Part shown: piece after piece, positions 38,507-48,548 of the stretch
Layout of the letters: the number at the start of each line of letters is the position of its first letter
How positions within the stretch are numbered: position 1 is the first letter of the stretch
NCBI RefSeq assembly: GCF_004917075.1
Contig: NZ_SSYB01000001.1
Location: 124,001-188,000 of the forward strand
Direction: 5' to 3'
DNA from: Geomonas edaphica
GTDB lineage: Bacteria; Desulfobacterota; Desulfuromonadia; Geobacterales; Geobacteraceae
DNA: 64,000 bases
Notes under the pieces: model-generated
Told to the model about the DNA's origin: nothing
Databases searched by the model: none
What the model saw: only the letters and a program-made list of their open reading frames with translations
Program-made: the position numbers and the translations under genes

Positions 38507-38638
38507 ACAATCCTCCTTGATACAGACATAGATTTCCTCTGTGTCTGGGGGGAGATGTTACAGCGAATTCCCCAGTTGGCAATACGGAAACTGTTCCAGT
38601 GAAGACCTGCTGCGACGCAGCGTAAAGTTTTGTAAAAA

Positions 38639-38649
38639 ACGGTAACCGT
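38639..38649 (+). promoter_or_regulatory. ACGGTAACCGT palindrome, possible operator
   Basis: An 11-base palindrome in the 228-base divergent gap between the cytochrome and the third efflux operon; a TATACT at 38691-38696 could be the -10 of the efflux genes. No regulator gene is adjacent, so the binding protein is unknown. Confidence 0.35.
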
Positions 38650-38734
38650 AGACATTTCAATTCTTTACAACGCCGTAATGCCATTGTCGCTATACTGGGC
38701 TGGCTTTTAAACGAACGATTACCTAGAGGATGAG

Positions 38735-40162
38735 ATGAAGACTTCAACGCTGGCTCGCGCAGTTATAGCGTGCGCCGCCATGGGCCTCGTGGGGTGCGCC
38801 ACCGTCGGCCCGAATTACGTCACCCCTGCGGTGAAGACGCCCGCCACTTGGCAGCAGCTTGATGCCAAGGGAAGCACGCGCACCACCGGGGGGGAGAACT
38901 ACGACCTGAGCCGATGGTGGCTCTCGCTGGATGACCCGCTTCTTTCAGAGCTGATCGAGAAGGCGCTTTCGGCAAGCCCGGACCTGCGCAGCGCGCAGGC
39001 GAAACTGCGCGAGTCACGCGCTCGGCGCTCGGTGGCTGCCGCGGACCGGTATCCCGGCGTCACCGCATCGGGAAGCGCCACGCGCAGCCGCTCCAGCGAA
39101 AAGTCCGGTAGCGGCGCCACGGCAAATCTGTTCAGCGCCGGGTTCGACGCGAGCTGGGAGCTCGACATCTTCGGAGGGGTGCGCCGCGGCGTCGAGGCGG
39201 CAAGCGCGGACCTCGAGGCGAGCACCGCCTCGCTTGAGGACGTACAGGTGACCCTGGCGGCCGAGGTGGCCCAGAGCTACCTGGAGCTGCGCACCCTGCA
39301 GAAGAGGCTTGGCATCGCCCGCGACAACCTGGCGAGCCAGTCTGAGACGCTGCAGCTTACCGAGTGGCGTTCCCAGGCGGGGCTGGTAAGCGTACAGGAC
39401 GTGGAGCAGGCGCACAGCAACCGGGAGCAGACGAAGGCACAGATCCCGGCGCTCGAGACGAGTCTTGCCGAGGCGGAGCATCGCCTTGAGCTCCTTCTGG
39501 GGGAAACGCCGGGAACCCTGCGGGAAAGGCTCGCCGCGGTACGGGAACTCCCCGCCCTTCCAGCCGAGGTCGCGGTGGGCATCCCGGCGGAGACGCTGCG
39601 CCAGCGTCCCGACGTAAGGGGCGCGGAGCGGAAACTCGCGGCAGAGACAGCTCGGGTGGGTGTCGCCGAGGCGGCCCGCTACCCGTCCCTCAAGCTTTCC
39701 GGCTCCATCGGCGTCGAGGCGCTGACCGCAGGCGGGCTCTTCGGCGCGTCGGCGGCCAAATCATCGATCCTCGGGGGGATCACCGCTCCGGTCTTCGATG
39801 CCGGCAAGCTGCGCGCTCAGGTGGAAATCCAGGACGCGGTGCGTGAACAGGCGTTGGTGGCCTACCAGCAGTCGGTGCTGACCGCATTGCAGGAAGTGGA
39901 GAACGCGCTGGTATCGCTATCGCGAAATCAGGAACGTGAGAAGGCCCTTTCGACTGCGGTGACGGCGGCGCGCAGTGCGGCGGAAATGGCGCGGCAGCGC
40001 TACGGAGCGGGCCTCATCGACTTCCAGTCCGTGGTCGACACCGAACGAAACGTGTTGAGTGTAGAGGACACCCTTGCCGCGACCCGCGGCGACAGACTCC
40101 AATCCCTGGTCGCGCTGTACAAGGCACTCGGCGGCGGCTGGCGCCACGAAGGAGAACAATAA
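38735..40162 (+). CDS. Outer membrane efflux factor (NodT type), third system
   Basis: 475 residues; lipobox LVGCATVGPNY at about Cys21, TolC-fold helices, and family motifs SWELDIFGGVRRGVEAA and LRQRPDVRGAERKLAAETARVGVAEAARYP. AGAGGATGAG site. First gene of an operon with macA-like and macB-like genes, which it should connect to the outside. Confidence 0.95.
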   Translation: MKTSTLARAVIACAAMGLVGCATVGPNYVTPAVKTPATWQQLDAKGSTRTTGGENYDLSRWWLSLDDPLLSELIEKALSASPDLRSAQAKLRESRARRSVAAADRYPGVTASGSATRSRSSEKSGSGATANLFSAGFDASWELDIFGGVRRGVEAASADLEASTASLEDVQVTLAAEVAQSYLELRTLQKRLGIARDNLASQSETLQLTEWRSQAGLVSVQDVEQAHSNREQTKAQIPALETSLAEAEHRLELLLGETPGTLRERLAAVRELPALPAEVAVGIPAETLRQRPDVRGAERKLAAETARVGVAEAARYPSLKLSGSIGVEALTAGGLFGASAAKSSILGGITAPVFDAGKLRAQVEIQDAVREQALVAYQQSVLTALQEVENALVSLSRNQEREKALSTAVTAARSAAEMARQRYGAGLIDFQSVVDTERNVLSVEDTLAATRGDRLQSLVALYKALGGGWRHEGEQ

Positions 40163-40167
40163 AACCG

Positions 40168-41460
40168 ATGAAGGATACGCACATGCAGCAGACAGATGGG
40201 GCATCGCTCCAAAACATACTGGAAGTCCGTACCGGCGCCTGGACCTGGAAACGCCGGCTCTTGATCGCGCTCATTGCGGTTATCGTCGTAGCAGCCATCG
40301 CGTATGCGCTGCGCCCTGCCACCAAGGAGACGGCGCTAGCCTTCGCCACCGAAGCGGTCCAGCAGGACACCCTGGTGGTGAAGGTTTCTGCGACCGGGAA
40401 TCTGCAGCCGACTAACCAGGTCGACGTTGGGAGTGAGCTTTCAGGGATGGTGGAACGGGTGCTCGCGGACGACAACGACCGGGTGAAGAAGGGGCAGGTG
40501 CTGGCGCTCCTCGATCTCTCCAAGCTGAAAGACGCCGTGGTGAAGTCCGATGCGGCGCTCGCCGCCGCCCAGGCCCAGGTGCTGCAGATGCAGGCGACCA
40601 CGGCGGAGGCGAAGGCGGCCCTTGCCCGCTACCGCCAGGTCTCCCAGCTTTCCGGCGGCAAGGTCCCCTCGAAAGCGGAGATGGACAGCGCGGAGGCGAA
40701 CCTCAAGCGCGCCGAGGCGAACGAGGCAAACGCGCGCGCCACGGTGACCCAGGCCCGGGCGAACCTGCAATCGGACCGGACCAACCTTGAGAAGGCGAGC
40801 ATCCGTTCCCCGATCAACGGCGTTGTGCTCAAGCGGAGCATTGAACCTGGGCAGACGGTGGCGGCCTCCTTCACCGCGCCGACCCTCTTCACCCTTGCCG
40901 AGGACCTCGCCAAGATGGAGCTCCAGGTGGACGTGGACGAGGCGGACGTCGGGCAGGTGAAGGTGGGTCAGCAGGCGACCTTCACCGTGGACGCCTATCC
41001 CGGCCGAAAGTTCCAGGCGGTGATCACCAGGGTGAGCTACGGCTCGCAGACCAAGAACAACGTGGTCTCCTACCTCACCGTTCTGCAGGTGGATAACAGC
41101 GATCTCAGCCTGCGCCCCGGGATGACCGGGACCGCCGAGATAACCACGGTGACGCGTGACAAGGCGCTCCTTGTCCCCAACGCGGCGTTGCGCTTCACCC
41201 CGCCCGCGGCCGAAACTGCCTCGAAGAAATCGGGCGGCGTGATCGGCGCCCTCATGCCGCGCCCTCCCCAGGCCGCCCCGAAGCAGGCCGCCGTGACGAC
41301 GAAGGATGGTCTGCACCATGTCTGGGTGCTCAAGGGGGGAAGGCCGACCGCGGTGGAGGTGAAGACCGGTGCCAGCAACGGCAAGATGACCGAGATCGTC
41401 TCCGGCGCTTTGCAGCCCGGCATGCAGGTGATCACGGAAACTCTGGAGACGGCGAAATGA
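40168..41460 (+). CDS. MacA-like periplasmic adaptor
   Basis: 430 residues: a short cytoplasmic start, membrane anchor (about 30-50, LLIALIAVIVVAAIAYAL), lipoyl halves (GNLQPTNQVDVGSELSGMVERVLADDNDRVKKGQVLALLD), a helical hairpin (about 115-205) and beta-barrel. A Pro-rich insert with AAPKQAAVTT precedes the last domain. A second ATG at 40183 is possible. Starts five bases after the outer membrane factor and overlaps the ATPase gene by four. Confidence 0.94.
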   Translation: MKDTHMQQTDGASLQNILEVRTGAWTWKRRLLIALIAVIVVAAIAYALRPATKETALAFATEAVQQDTLVVKVSATGNLQPTNQVDVGSELSGMVERVLADDNDRVKKGQVLALLDLSKLKDAVVKSDAALAAAQAQVLQMQATTAEAKAALARYRQVSQLSGGKVPSKAEMDSAEANLKRAEANEANARATVTQARANLQSDRTNLEKASIRSPINGVVLKRSIEPGQTVAASFTAPTLFTLAEDLAKMELQVDVDEADVGQVKVGQQATFTVDAYPGRKFQAVITRVSYGSQTKNNVVSYLTVLQVDNSDLSLRPGMTGTAEITTVTRDKALLVPNAALRFTPPAAETASKKSGGVIGALMPRPPQAAPKQAAVTTKDGLHHVWVLKGGRPTAVEVKTGASNGKMTEIVSGALQPGMQVITETLETAK

Positions 41461-42161
41461 GTGCGTCTCCGCTGATCAGCCTCTCCGGCATCACCAAGAC
41501 CTACGGCCGCGGCCACGCCGCCTTTCAGGCGCTGAAGGGGATCGACCTGGAGATCGACTCCGGCGACTTCCTCGCCATCATGGGGCCGAGCGGTTCGGGC
41601 AAGTCCACCACCATGAACATCCTCGGGTGCCTCGACACCCCGACGAGCGGGAGCTATCGCCTGAAGGACGTGCAGGTGGAGCGGCTCGAGCGGAGCCAGC
41701 GGGCCCTTCTGCGCCGGCACTGCCTCGGCTTCGTGTTCCAGGGGTTCAACCTGCTGCCGCGCACCACCGCGCTGGAAAACGTGGAATTGCCGCTCATCTA
41801 CCGGGGCGAGCCCGCCTCGTCCCGCCACGAGGCTGCCCGGGCCGCCCTTGCGCAGGTGGGGCTAAAGGGGTGGGAGTCGCACACCCCGGCAGAGCTCTCG
41901 GGAGGACAACAGCAGCGCGTCGCCATCGCCCGCGCCATCGTGACCCGTCCTGAGGTGCTTCTCGCCGACGAGCCGACCGGGAACCTCGACACCCGCACCA
42001 GCCGGGAGATCATGGAGCTGATCGTCAGCCTGAACGAGAAGCTCGGCATCACCGTGCTCATGGTGACCCACGAGCCGGATATCGCCGCCTACGCCCGGCG
42101 CGTGGTCCATTTCGTGGACGGCTTTCTGGAGAGCGACGAGCGCAAAAGGGAGATTCTCTGA
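41457..42161 (+). CDS. MacB/LolD-type ABC ATPase
   Basis: 234 residues: Walker A GPSGSGKST, Q-loop QGFNLLPRT, signature LSGGQQQRVAIARAI, Walker B VLLADEPTGNLD and the H-loop THEPDIA. E. coli MacB fuses this ATPase to the permease; here the two are separate genes overlapping by one base. It powers the mechanotransmission-type exporter with the next gene. Confidence 0.95.
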   Translation: MSASPLISLSGITKTYGRGHAAFQALKGIDLEIDSGDFLAIMGPSGSGKSTTMNILGCLDTPTSGSYRLKDVQVERLERSQRALLRRHCLGFVFQGFNLLPRTTALENVELPLIYRGEPASSRHEAARAALAQVGLKGWESHTPAELSGGQQQRVAIARAIVTRPEVLLADEPTGNLDTRTSREIMELIVSLNEKLGITVLMVTHEPDIAAYARRVVHFVDGFLESDERKREIL

Positions 42162-43363
42162 TGTTCTGGAATACGCTTCTACTCTCCCTGCGCGCCATTC
42201 GCCGCAACCTTATGCGCTCCTTTCTCACCGTACTGGGGATCGTGATCGGCGTCGCCGCCGTGGTGGTCATGGTAACGCTTGGTAACGGCGCCACGAAGTC
42301 TGTCTCTGACCAGATCTCCAGCATGGGTAGTAACCTCCTGATGGTGATGCCCGGTCAGCGGTTCGGGCCGGGCTCGGACGCGGCGCCCAGCTTCAAGAGT
42401 GCCGACATCGACGCCATAAAGAGCCAGATCTCCAGCGCCGAGTGGGTCGCCCCGATAACCGGCAAATCGGCCACGACGGTCTACCAGTCCAAGAACTGGC
42501 CGACGGTGGTAAGCGGCACCACCAACGACTATTTCCACGCCGGCAACTGGGAGCTTTCCGCTGGCCGGATGTTCACCGACGCGGAGGAGAGGGGAGGGAA
42601 GGCTGTCTGCGTCATCGGCGAAACGGTGCGTCAGAAGCTTTTCGGGCGCCAGAACCCGGTGGGGAGCGAGATCAGGGTCAAGGAGTTCTCCTGCGAGGTG
42701 GTGGGGGTGCTTAAATCGAAGGGACAGTCCGGGATGGGCTCGGACCAGGACGACTCCATCATCATGCCGCTAAGGACCGTGCAACGACGACTGACCGGAA
42801 CCCAGGACGTGAGCCGCTTCACCGTCTCGGTGCGCAAGGGAGCGTCCATTGACGCCGCCACGAAACAGCTCACCCTCCTTTTACGCGAGCGGCGCAAGAT
42901 CGGCGAGAACGAGGAGGACGACTTCCGGGTCATGGACACCCGGCAGATCACCCAGACGCTCACGAGTACGACAAAGATTCTCACCATGCTGCTGAGTGCC
43001 GTGGCCGCGGTGAGCCTTCTGGTCGGCGGCATCGGCATCATGAACATCATGCTGGTCTCGGTGACGGAAAGGACGCGGGAGATCGGCATCCGTCTCGCCA
43101 TCGGCGCGCTGGAGCGGGAGGTGCTCCTCCAGTTCCTGGTCGAGGCGGTGGTGCTCTCAAGCATGGGCGGCATCGTGGGGATCGTCCTTGCCACGCTTTC
43201 CTCCATGGCGCTCGCCCACGCCATGAACATACCGTACCTGTTTGACGTCAAGATCAACCTGTTATCCTTCTTGTTTTCTGCGGCCATTGGGGTTATCTTC
43301 GGCTATTTCCCGGCGCGCCGGGCAGCCGGTCTCAACCCCATCGACGCCCTGCGTCACGAGTGA
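42161..43363 (+). CDS. MacB-type ABC permease (FtsX/MacB_PCD)
   Basis: 400 residues with four membrane segments: one near the N-terminus (SFLTVLGIVIGVAAVVVMVTLG), a large periplasmic MacB_PCD domain (about 50-255), and three near the C-terminus with the SVTERTREIGIRLAIGA signature. Together with the ATPase, MacA-like adaptor and outer membrane factor it would export a peptide, antibiotic or lipid from the periplasm. Confidence 0.95.
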   Translation: MFWNTLLLSLRAIRRNLMRSFLTVLGIVIGVAAVVVMVTLGNGATKSVSDQISSMGSNLLMVMPGQRFGPGSDAAPSFKSADIDAIKSQISSAEWVAPITGKSATTVYQSKNWPTVVSGTTNDYFHAGNWELSAGRMFTDAEERGGKAVCVIGETVRQKLFGRQNPVGSEIRVKEFSCEVVGVLKSKGQSGMGSDQDDSIIMPLRTVQRRLTGTQDVSRFTVSVRKGASIDAATKQLTLLLRERRKIGENEEDDFRVMDTRQITQTLTSTTKILTMLLSAVAAVSLLVGGIGIMNIMLVSVTERTREIGIRLAIGALEREVLLQFLVEAVVLSSMGGIVGIVLATLSSMALAHAMNIPYLFDVKINLLSFLFSAAIGVIFGYFPARRAAGLNPIDALRHE

Positions 43364-43396
43364 GGCCGCCAAGCGAAGAACAAGGAAGGGCACGCT

Positions 43397-44740
43397 TTGT
43401 CGGCAATGAACCACGTACCGCGCCTGCTGAAACTGGCAGGCCCGATGATACTTTCCACCTCCGCAATAACCCTGATGCAGATCGTCGACGCCATCGTCCT
43501 TTCTCGGTACTCCAGCGAGGCGGTGGCGGCGATCGGTCCGTCGGGGCTCGCCGTCATCCTGTTTCAGGGCTTTCTCTTCGGCACAGCCGGGTACGCCGGG
43601 ACCTTCGTCGCCCACAACCACGGCCGCGGCGACCTTGCGGGCGTGCGCAGGTCCGCCTGGCTCGGCATCCATACCTCGCTCATCTCCGGCGTCGCGGCAC
43701 TGGCGTTTGCCTGGCCGCTTGCGCAGCTCTTCCTTTTAGCCGGGCACGCCCCGCAGGTCGCGCGCGACGAGACCGCTTACTTCGGGATCTGCATGGCGGG
43801 TTCGCTCTTCCCCGTGCTCGGTTCCGCACTTGCCGGTTGGCTCTCGGGCATCGGCAGGCCCGCCCTGGTCACCGCGGTCACCTTCTTATCTTTCGTAGTC
43901 AACGCACTGCTTGCCTGGGGGCTGGTCCTCGGGGAATGGGGGCTACCGCGCCTGGGAATCGCAGGTGCCGCTCTTGCCACCGTTTCAGCCCAGGCGGTCG
44001 CCGCTTTTCTTTACAGCGGCATCTTCATGGTCGCGGGAGGTTGGTCCGACCGTATCGCTAGGCGCCTCGCGTGGCCGGACTTTTCACGCTTCTTGAAACT
44101 CGCCATGCCGATGGGACTTCGCATCAGCGGCGAGCTCTGCGCCTGGACCCTTTTTCTCGTCGCGCTCGGCAGGCTCGGTACCGTGGAACTCGCCGCTTCC
44201 AGCATCGCCTTCCGCATCAACGGCATGGCCTTCTTCCCGGCCCTTGGACTTGGTCAGGCGGCAGGAGTCCTGGTGGGGCACGCCCGCGGGGCAGGGGAGG
44301 ACGACCAGGTTCCAGAGATCGCGTCGCAGTCACTTATCGTCTGCGAGATCTGGATGTTCGCCATGGCGGTTCTCTTCGCTACCTGTTCGGGACCGCTCAT
44401 GTCGCTCTTCGCCGGGACCGGGCCAGAAAGCGCCCGCATCATCGAGACCGGTTCTGTTATCATGAAATTCGTCGCCTTTTACTGCCTCTTCGACGCCGCC
44501 AACGTGATGACTGGGTGCGTTCTCTCTTCGGCGGGTGACACCGGTTGGGTCGCCCGTACCTTCCTCTACTGCTCGGCAGGTTTTCTCCTTTTGCTGTGGC
44601 TCATCTCCTGGCTGATCCCGAGCCTCGTCGCGGAATGGACCCTCGCCACCTGTTTTGTCTTCTTCACGGCTGTGGTTTGGTCGCTTCGTTTCCGCTCCGG
44701 TGCCTGGAGAAAGATCCAGGTGCTGCATCAGCATCACTAG
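43397..44740 (+). CDS. MATE-family efflux transporter
   Basis: 447 residues with twelve predicted membrane segments and the MATE pattern (PMILSTSAITLMQIVDAIVLSR at the N-terminus; an internal repeat at about residue 235). TTG start chosen because AAGGAAGGG lies six bases upstream; an ATG at 43406 is too far. It exchanges cations for drugs or organic compounds. It follows the MacAB set by 33 bases and may be in the same operon. Confidence 0.92.
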   Translation: MSAMNHVPRLLKLAGPMILSTSAITLMQIVDAIVLSRYSSEAVAAIGPSGLAVILFQGFLFGTAGYAGTFVAHNHGRGDLAGVRRSAWLGIHTSLISGVAALAFAWPLAQLFLLAGHAPQVARDETAYFGICMAGSLFPVLGSALAGWLSGIGRPALVTAVTFLSFVVNALLAWGLVLGEWGLPRLGIAGAALATVSAQAVAAFLYSGIFMVAGGWSDRIARRLAWPDFSRFLKLAMPMGLRISGELCAWTLFLVALGRLGTVELAASSIAFRINGMAFFPALGLGQAAGVLVGHARGAGEDDQVPEIASQSLIVCEIWMFAMAVLFATCSGPLMSLFAGTGPESARIIETGSVIMKFVAFYCLFDAANVMTGCVLSSAGDTGWVARTFLYCSAGFLLLLWLISWLIPSLVAEWTLATCFVFFTAVVWSLRFRSGAWRKIQVLHQHH

Positions 44741-45144
44741 TCAGAGCTTTGCTTCCCTGTTTCCCCCCCCGACTGATACGTCACTACCAGATCCTCCGCA
44801 CCGGGTGAGCCGCATCCCGGTTGCGGCGGTCTTATCCGTTTCTGTTTTCCTACCTTATATGTCGACAATAGTTCTTGTTTTGCGCTGTGTGTCTCAAATA
44901 TTCCACTGCCGTGTGACATTTTGTATAGCCGGTGTCATTTTAAATAATTGTGTTTAAACAGATACTTAACTTCATAGGCCTGGCGTCGTTGAAGAGGGTG
45001 TAACGTGTGCTTGAATAAAACCTACCGATATTGTCTGAAATTGATGATATTTTTGTTGACTGTGTTGGTGTGATAGGGTAAAAGGTGACTCAAGTTTTTT
45101 TGAGAGGGAATACCCGTCTCGAATCTATCCAAGAGGAAGCCAAT
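44741..45144. other. A/T-rich intergenic region upstream of cysH
   Basis: About 400 bases with no supported gene. It contains a small CCGGG/CCCGG inverted repeat (about 44800-44820), a near-direct repeat GTGTGACATTTT / GTGTCATTTT around 44910-44940, and the promoter candidate at 45056-45084. A 22-codon GTG frame at 45005-45073 has two Cys codons but overlaps the promoter. Confidence 0.45.
45056..45084 (+). promoter_or_regulatory. Candidate promoter for cysH-cysD-cysN
   Basis: TTGACT at 45056-45061 and TAAAAG at 45079-45084 with a 17-base spacer, 60 bases before the cysH ATG. The -10 is weak, which fits an activator-dependent promoter. Confidence 0.4.
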
Positions 45145-45837
45145 ATGACATCTGTTCCCGAAGTCGCCCCAAACGCCACCGCCCAGGAGATTCTCCGCCT
45201 CGGTGTGACCGCAGCGCAAGGCCCCGTGAAGCTCGCCTGCTCGTTCTCCCTCGAGGACGTGGCCATCATCGAGCTGGCCCGTGAGGCCAGTCTGGAGGTC
45301 GGCGTCTTCGCGCTCGACACCGGCAGGCTGAATGAGGAGACCTACGAGGTGGCCGATGCCATCACAGAGCGCTACCGCATCAAGATCGACTGGTATTTTC
45401 CCCGGCACGAGGCGGTGGAAAAGCTCGAACGCGAGAAGGGGCTCTTCTCCTTCCGCGAGTCGCTGGATAACCGCCACGAGTGCTGCCATATCCGCAAGGT
45501 GGAGCCGCTCGGGCGCGCGCTCAAGGAGCTTTCCGGTTGGGTCACCGGCTTGCGCCGCGAACATAGCGTGACCAGGACGGACCTGAAGGCCATCGAACTT
45601 GATACGCTGAACGGCGGCATCATCAAGATCAACCCGCTGCTCGACTGGAGCGAGGCCCAGTTGCTGGACTTCGCAACAGAGCGCCGTCTGCCGCAGAACC
45701 GCCTTCTGAAGCAGGGGTATCGTTCCATCGGTTGCGCCCCCTGCACCAGGGTGGTTCAGCCGGGAGAGGATGCCCGCGCGGGAAGGTGGTGGTGGGAGAA
45801 CCCCGAGCAAAAGGAATGCGGGCTGCACCGGAGATAG
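45145..45837 (+). CDS. cysH: Adenylylsulfate (APS) reductase CysH
   Basis: 230 residues from the ATG at 45145 (AGAGGAAG site). PAPS/APS reductase fold with the [12 protein letters not shown] phosphate loop, the catalytic Cys in the C-terminal ECGLH, and the four cluster cysteines (ECCHIRK and GCAPCTR) that mark [4Fe-4S] APS reductases rather than cluster-free PAPS enzymes. It reduces APS to sulfite in sulfate assimilation. The absence of cysC (APS kinase) here fits direct APS use. Followed by cysD and cysN. Confidence 0.95.
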   Translation: MTSVPEVAPNATAQEILRLGVTAAQGPVKLACSFSLEDVAIIELAREASLEVGVFALDTGRLNEETYEVADAITERYRIKIDWYFPRHEAVEKLEREKGLFSFRESLDNRHECCHIRKVEPLGRALKELSGWVTGLRREHSVTRTDLKAIELDTLNGGIIKINPLLDWSEAQLLDFATERRLPQNRLLKQGYRSIGCAPCTRVVQPGEDARAGRWWWENPEQKECGLHRR

Positions 45838-45893
45838 ACGGCGCGAGCCCGGCGCGACCGGCGCCGGTACAAAGATTCGATACGGGAAACGAT

Positions 45894-46799
45894 ATGAAGA
45901 AAAATCTGACGCACCTGCAGCAACTGGAAGCCGAGAGCATTCACATCATCCGCGAAGTGGTGGCCGAGTTCGAGAACCCGGTGATGCTCTACTCGATCGG
46001 CAAGGACTCCGCAGTCATGCTGCACCTGGCACGCAAGGCCTTCTATCCGGCGCCGCCGCCTTTTCCGCTGTTGCACGTGGACACCACCTGGAAGTTCCGT
46101 GACATGATCGACTTCCGCGGCCGGATGGCGAAGGAATCCGGTATGGAGCTTCTCGTGCACGTGAACGAGGAAGGGGTGAAAAAAGGCGTCTCTCCGTTCA
46201 CCCATGGTTCCGCCCTCTACACGGACGTCATGAAGACCGAGGGGCTGAAGCAGGCGCTCGACAAGTACAAGTTCGACGCCGCCTTCGGCGGGGCCCGCCG
46301 CGACGAGGAGAAGTCCCGCGCGAAGGAGCGCATCTTCTCCTTCCGGAGCGCGAACCACCGCTGGGACCCGAAGAACCAGCGCCCCGAACTCTGGAGCCTC
46401 TACAACACCCGCATCAAGCCGGGGGAGAGCATCAGGGTGTTCCCGCTTTCCAACTGGACCGAGCTCGACATCTGGCAGTACATCCACCTGGAAGAGATTC
46501 CCATCGTGCCGCTCTACTACTCGGCGGTGCGCCCGGTGGTCGAGCGGGACGGCATGCTCATCATGGTGGACGACGACAGGCTCGAGTTGAAGCCCGGCGA
46601 GAAGATCGAGTATAAATCGGTCCGTTTCCGCACCCTGGGCTGCTACCCCCTGACCGGGGCGGTCGAGTCCGAGGCGGACACGCTGCCGGACATCATCCAG
46701 GAAATGCTGCTCACCCGCACCTCCGAGCGTCAGGGACGCCTGATCGACCATGACCAGGCAGGCTCCATGGAGAAGAAGAAACAGGAAGGGTACTTCTAA
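45894..46799 (+). CDS. cysD: Sulfate adenylyltransferase subunit CysD
   Basis: 301 residues from the ATG at 45894, matching E. coli CysD (302). PP-loop [17 protein letters not shown], then [20 protein letters not shown] and the [13 protein letters not shown]-terminal pattern. The frame is open further upstream into cysH but that part has no CysD character. With CysN it makes APS from ATP and sulfate. Its last base is the first base of the cysN ATG. Confidence 0.96.
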   Translation: MKKNLTHLQQLEAESIHIIREVVAEFENPVMLYSIGKDSAVMLHLARKAFYPAPPPFPLLHVDTTWKFRDMIDFRGRMAKESGMELLVHVNEEGVKKGVSPFTHGSALYTDVMKTEGLKQALDKYKFDAAFGGARRDEEKSRAKERIFSFRSANHRWDPKNQRPELWSLYNTRIKPGESIRVFPLSNWTELDIWQYIHLEEIPIVPLYYSAVRPVVERDGMLIMVDDDRLELKPGEKIEYKSVRFRTLGCYPLTGAVESEADTLPDIIQEMLLTRTSERQGRLIDHDQAGSMEKKKQEGYF

Positions 46800-48448
46800 T
46801 GGCACATCAATCTGAACTGATCGAGCAAGATATCCTAGCCTACCTGAAGAGCCAGGAAGAAAAGTCGCTTCTGCGCTTCATCACCTGCGGGAGCGTCGAC
46901 GACGGCAAGAGCACCCTCATCGGGCGCCTTTTGTGGGACTCCAAGATGGTCTTCGAGGACCAGTTGGCGGCTCTCGAGGCCGACAGCAAGAAGGTGGGGA
47001 CGCAGGGGGGCGCCATCGACTACGCCCTTCTTCTTGACGGGCTGCAGGCCGAGCGCGAGCAGGGGATCACCATCGACGTCGCCTACCGGTTCTTCTCAAC
47101 GGACCGGCGCAAGTTCATCGTCGCCGACACCCCCGGCCACGAGCAGTACACCCGGAATATGGTTACCGGCGCCTCGACCGCCAAGGTCGCGGTCATCCTG
47201 GTCGATGCGCGCAAGGGGCTGCTGACTCAGACCCGCAGGCACAGCTTCCTCGTGTCGCTCGTCGGGATCAGGCACATCGTGCTGGCGATCAACAAGATGG
47301 ACCTGATCGGCTACGACGAGGAGAAGTTCCGGGCCATCGAGGAGGACTACTGCGCGTTCGCGGCGCCGCTTGGTTTCGAGTCCATTACCGCGCTCCCCAT
47401 CTCGGCTTTGAACGGCGATAACATCATCGAGAAAAGCGCCGAGACCCCGTGGTACCAGGGTCCCACCCTGATGCACTTTTTGGAGACGGTGCAGGTCGAG
47501 GACGATAGGGACGAGCGCCCCTTCCGGCTTCCGGTGCAGTGGGTGAACCGTCCAAACCTCGATTTCCGCGGTTTCTGCGGCACCATCGCTTCCGGCACCA
47601 TCCGTCCCGGCGACGAGGTACGCGTTGCCTCCTCCGGCCACACGAGCCGGGTAGCGAGGATCGTGACCTACAACGGGGATCTGGAGGAGGCGGTGGCAGG
47701 ACAGGCCATCACGCTGACCCTCGAGGACGAGATCGACATCAGCCGCGGCGACATGCTGACGCGTCTGGACGCGCCCCCTCTTTACACTAGGCATCCCGAG
47801 GCGCACGTCGTCTGGATGCACGATGAGCCGTTGCAGCCGGGGCAGCTTTACCTGGTGAAGACGGCGACCGGGGTGACCCCGGGGCGGGTAACCGCGGTGC
47901 AGTATGCGGTGGACGTGAACACCCTGGAGCAGAAGCAGGTTGCCACCCTTGGGCTGAACGAGATAGGCCTTGCCAGGCTCGAGCTGGATCGCCCTGTCTC
48001 CTTCGACCCGTACGGGAGCAATCGCGACACGGGAAGCTTCATTCTCATCGACCGGTTCACCAATGCGACCGTTGCCGCCGGCATGGTTCTGGACGGGCCG
48101 GATGAAGCGCAGAAGGCGCACCTTTCGCAGGAAGATAGCCCGTGGGCGCCGCGCCGCATCGTGCTCGATGCCGTCGCCGCGACCAACCTGAACGTGGTCG
48201 ATCTGACCGAGGAGAAGGGGCTTTTCCTGCTCGATCTTGCGAGGAGCATCGAGGAGTACTTGGAAAAGGGTAACCGCATCCTGTTCCGGCTGCGCGACCT
48301 GGCTCAATTGGAGCCGGTGGCGCAGCTGGCCTACGACAAGAACCTCGCCTTCGAGTTCGATCGCAACGGTGACGGCGTCAGTCTGCTTCTGTTCAAGCGC
48401 GGCACAGCCCCCGCCAAGGGGTATGGCGACGACGGCATCGGTATCTAG
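46799..48448 (+). CDS. cysN: Sulfate adenylyltransferase GTPase subunit CysN with C-terminal extension
   Basis: 549 residues. EF-Tu-like GTPase: P-loop GSVDDGKST (31-39), switch [16 protein letters not shown] specificity motif, then two beta-barrel domains to about residue 440. This is 70 or so residues longer than E. coli CysN (475) but too short for a CysC fusion and without an APS-kinase P-loop; the extra C-terminus (about 450-549) includes [23 protein letters not shown] hydrolysis drives APS synthesis by CysD. Confidence 0.95.
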   Translation: MAHQSELIEQDILAYLKSQEEKSLLRFITCGSVDDGKSTLIGRLLWDSKMVFEDQLAALEADSKKVGTQGGAIDYALLLDGLQAEREQGITIDVAYRFFSTDRRKFIVADTPGHEQYTRNMVTGASTAKVAVILVDARKGLLTQTRRHSFLVSLVGIRHIVLAINKMDLIGYDEEKFRAIEEDYCAFAAPLGFESITALPISALNGDNIIEKSAETPWYQGPTLMHFLETVQVEDDRDERPFRLPVQWVNRPNLDFRGFCGTIASGTIRPGDEVRVASSGHTSRVARIVTYNGDLEEAVAGQAITLTLEDEIDISRGDMLTRLDAPPLYTRHPEAHVVWMHDEPLQPGQLYLVKTATGVTPGRVTAVQYAVDVNTLEQKQVATLGLNEIGLARLELDRPVSFDPYGSNRDTGSFILIDRFTNATVAAGMVLDGPDEAQKAHLSQEDSPWAPRRIVLDAVAATNLNVVDLTEEKGLFLLDLARSIEEYLEKGNRILFRLRDLAQLEPVAQLAYDKNLAFEFDRNGDGVSLLLFKRGTAPAKGYGDDGIGI

Positions 48449-48485
48449 TAAAGGACCAACCAGGCCAGTCTGGCCAGTCCAACCA

Positions 48486-48539
48486 GTCCGACTGGTCCGA
48501 CTGGTCCGACTGGTCCGACTGGTCCGACTGGTCCGACTG
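48486..48539. repeat. Six tandem 9-bp repeats (GTCCGACTG)
   Basis: Six perfect back-to-back copies of GTCCGACTG in the gap between convergent cysN and the yeiH-like gene, flanked by degenerate CCAGTC/CTGGC units (about 48460-48552), the last of which enter the yeiH stop region. CCAGTC and GACTGG pair, so the array can also fold. Confidence 0.95.
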
Positions 48540-48548
48540 GCTGGCTGG

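Noticed and set aside
45005-45073. 22-codon GTG frame with two Cys codons upstream of cysH, a possible Cys attenuator leader
   Set aside because: It overlaps the likely cysH promoter (TTGACT at 45056), so it would not be on the transcript, and no terminator/antiterminator pair follows.
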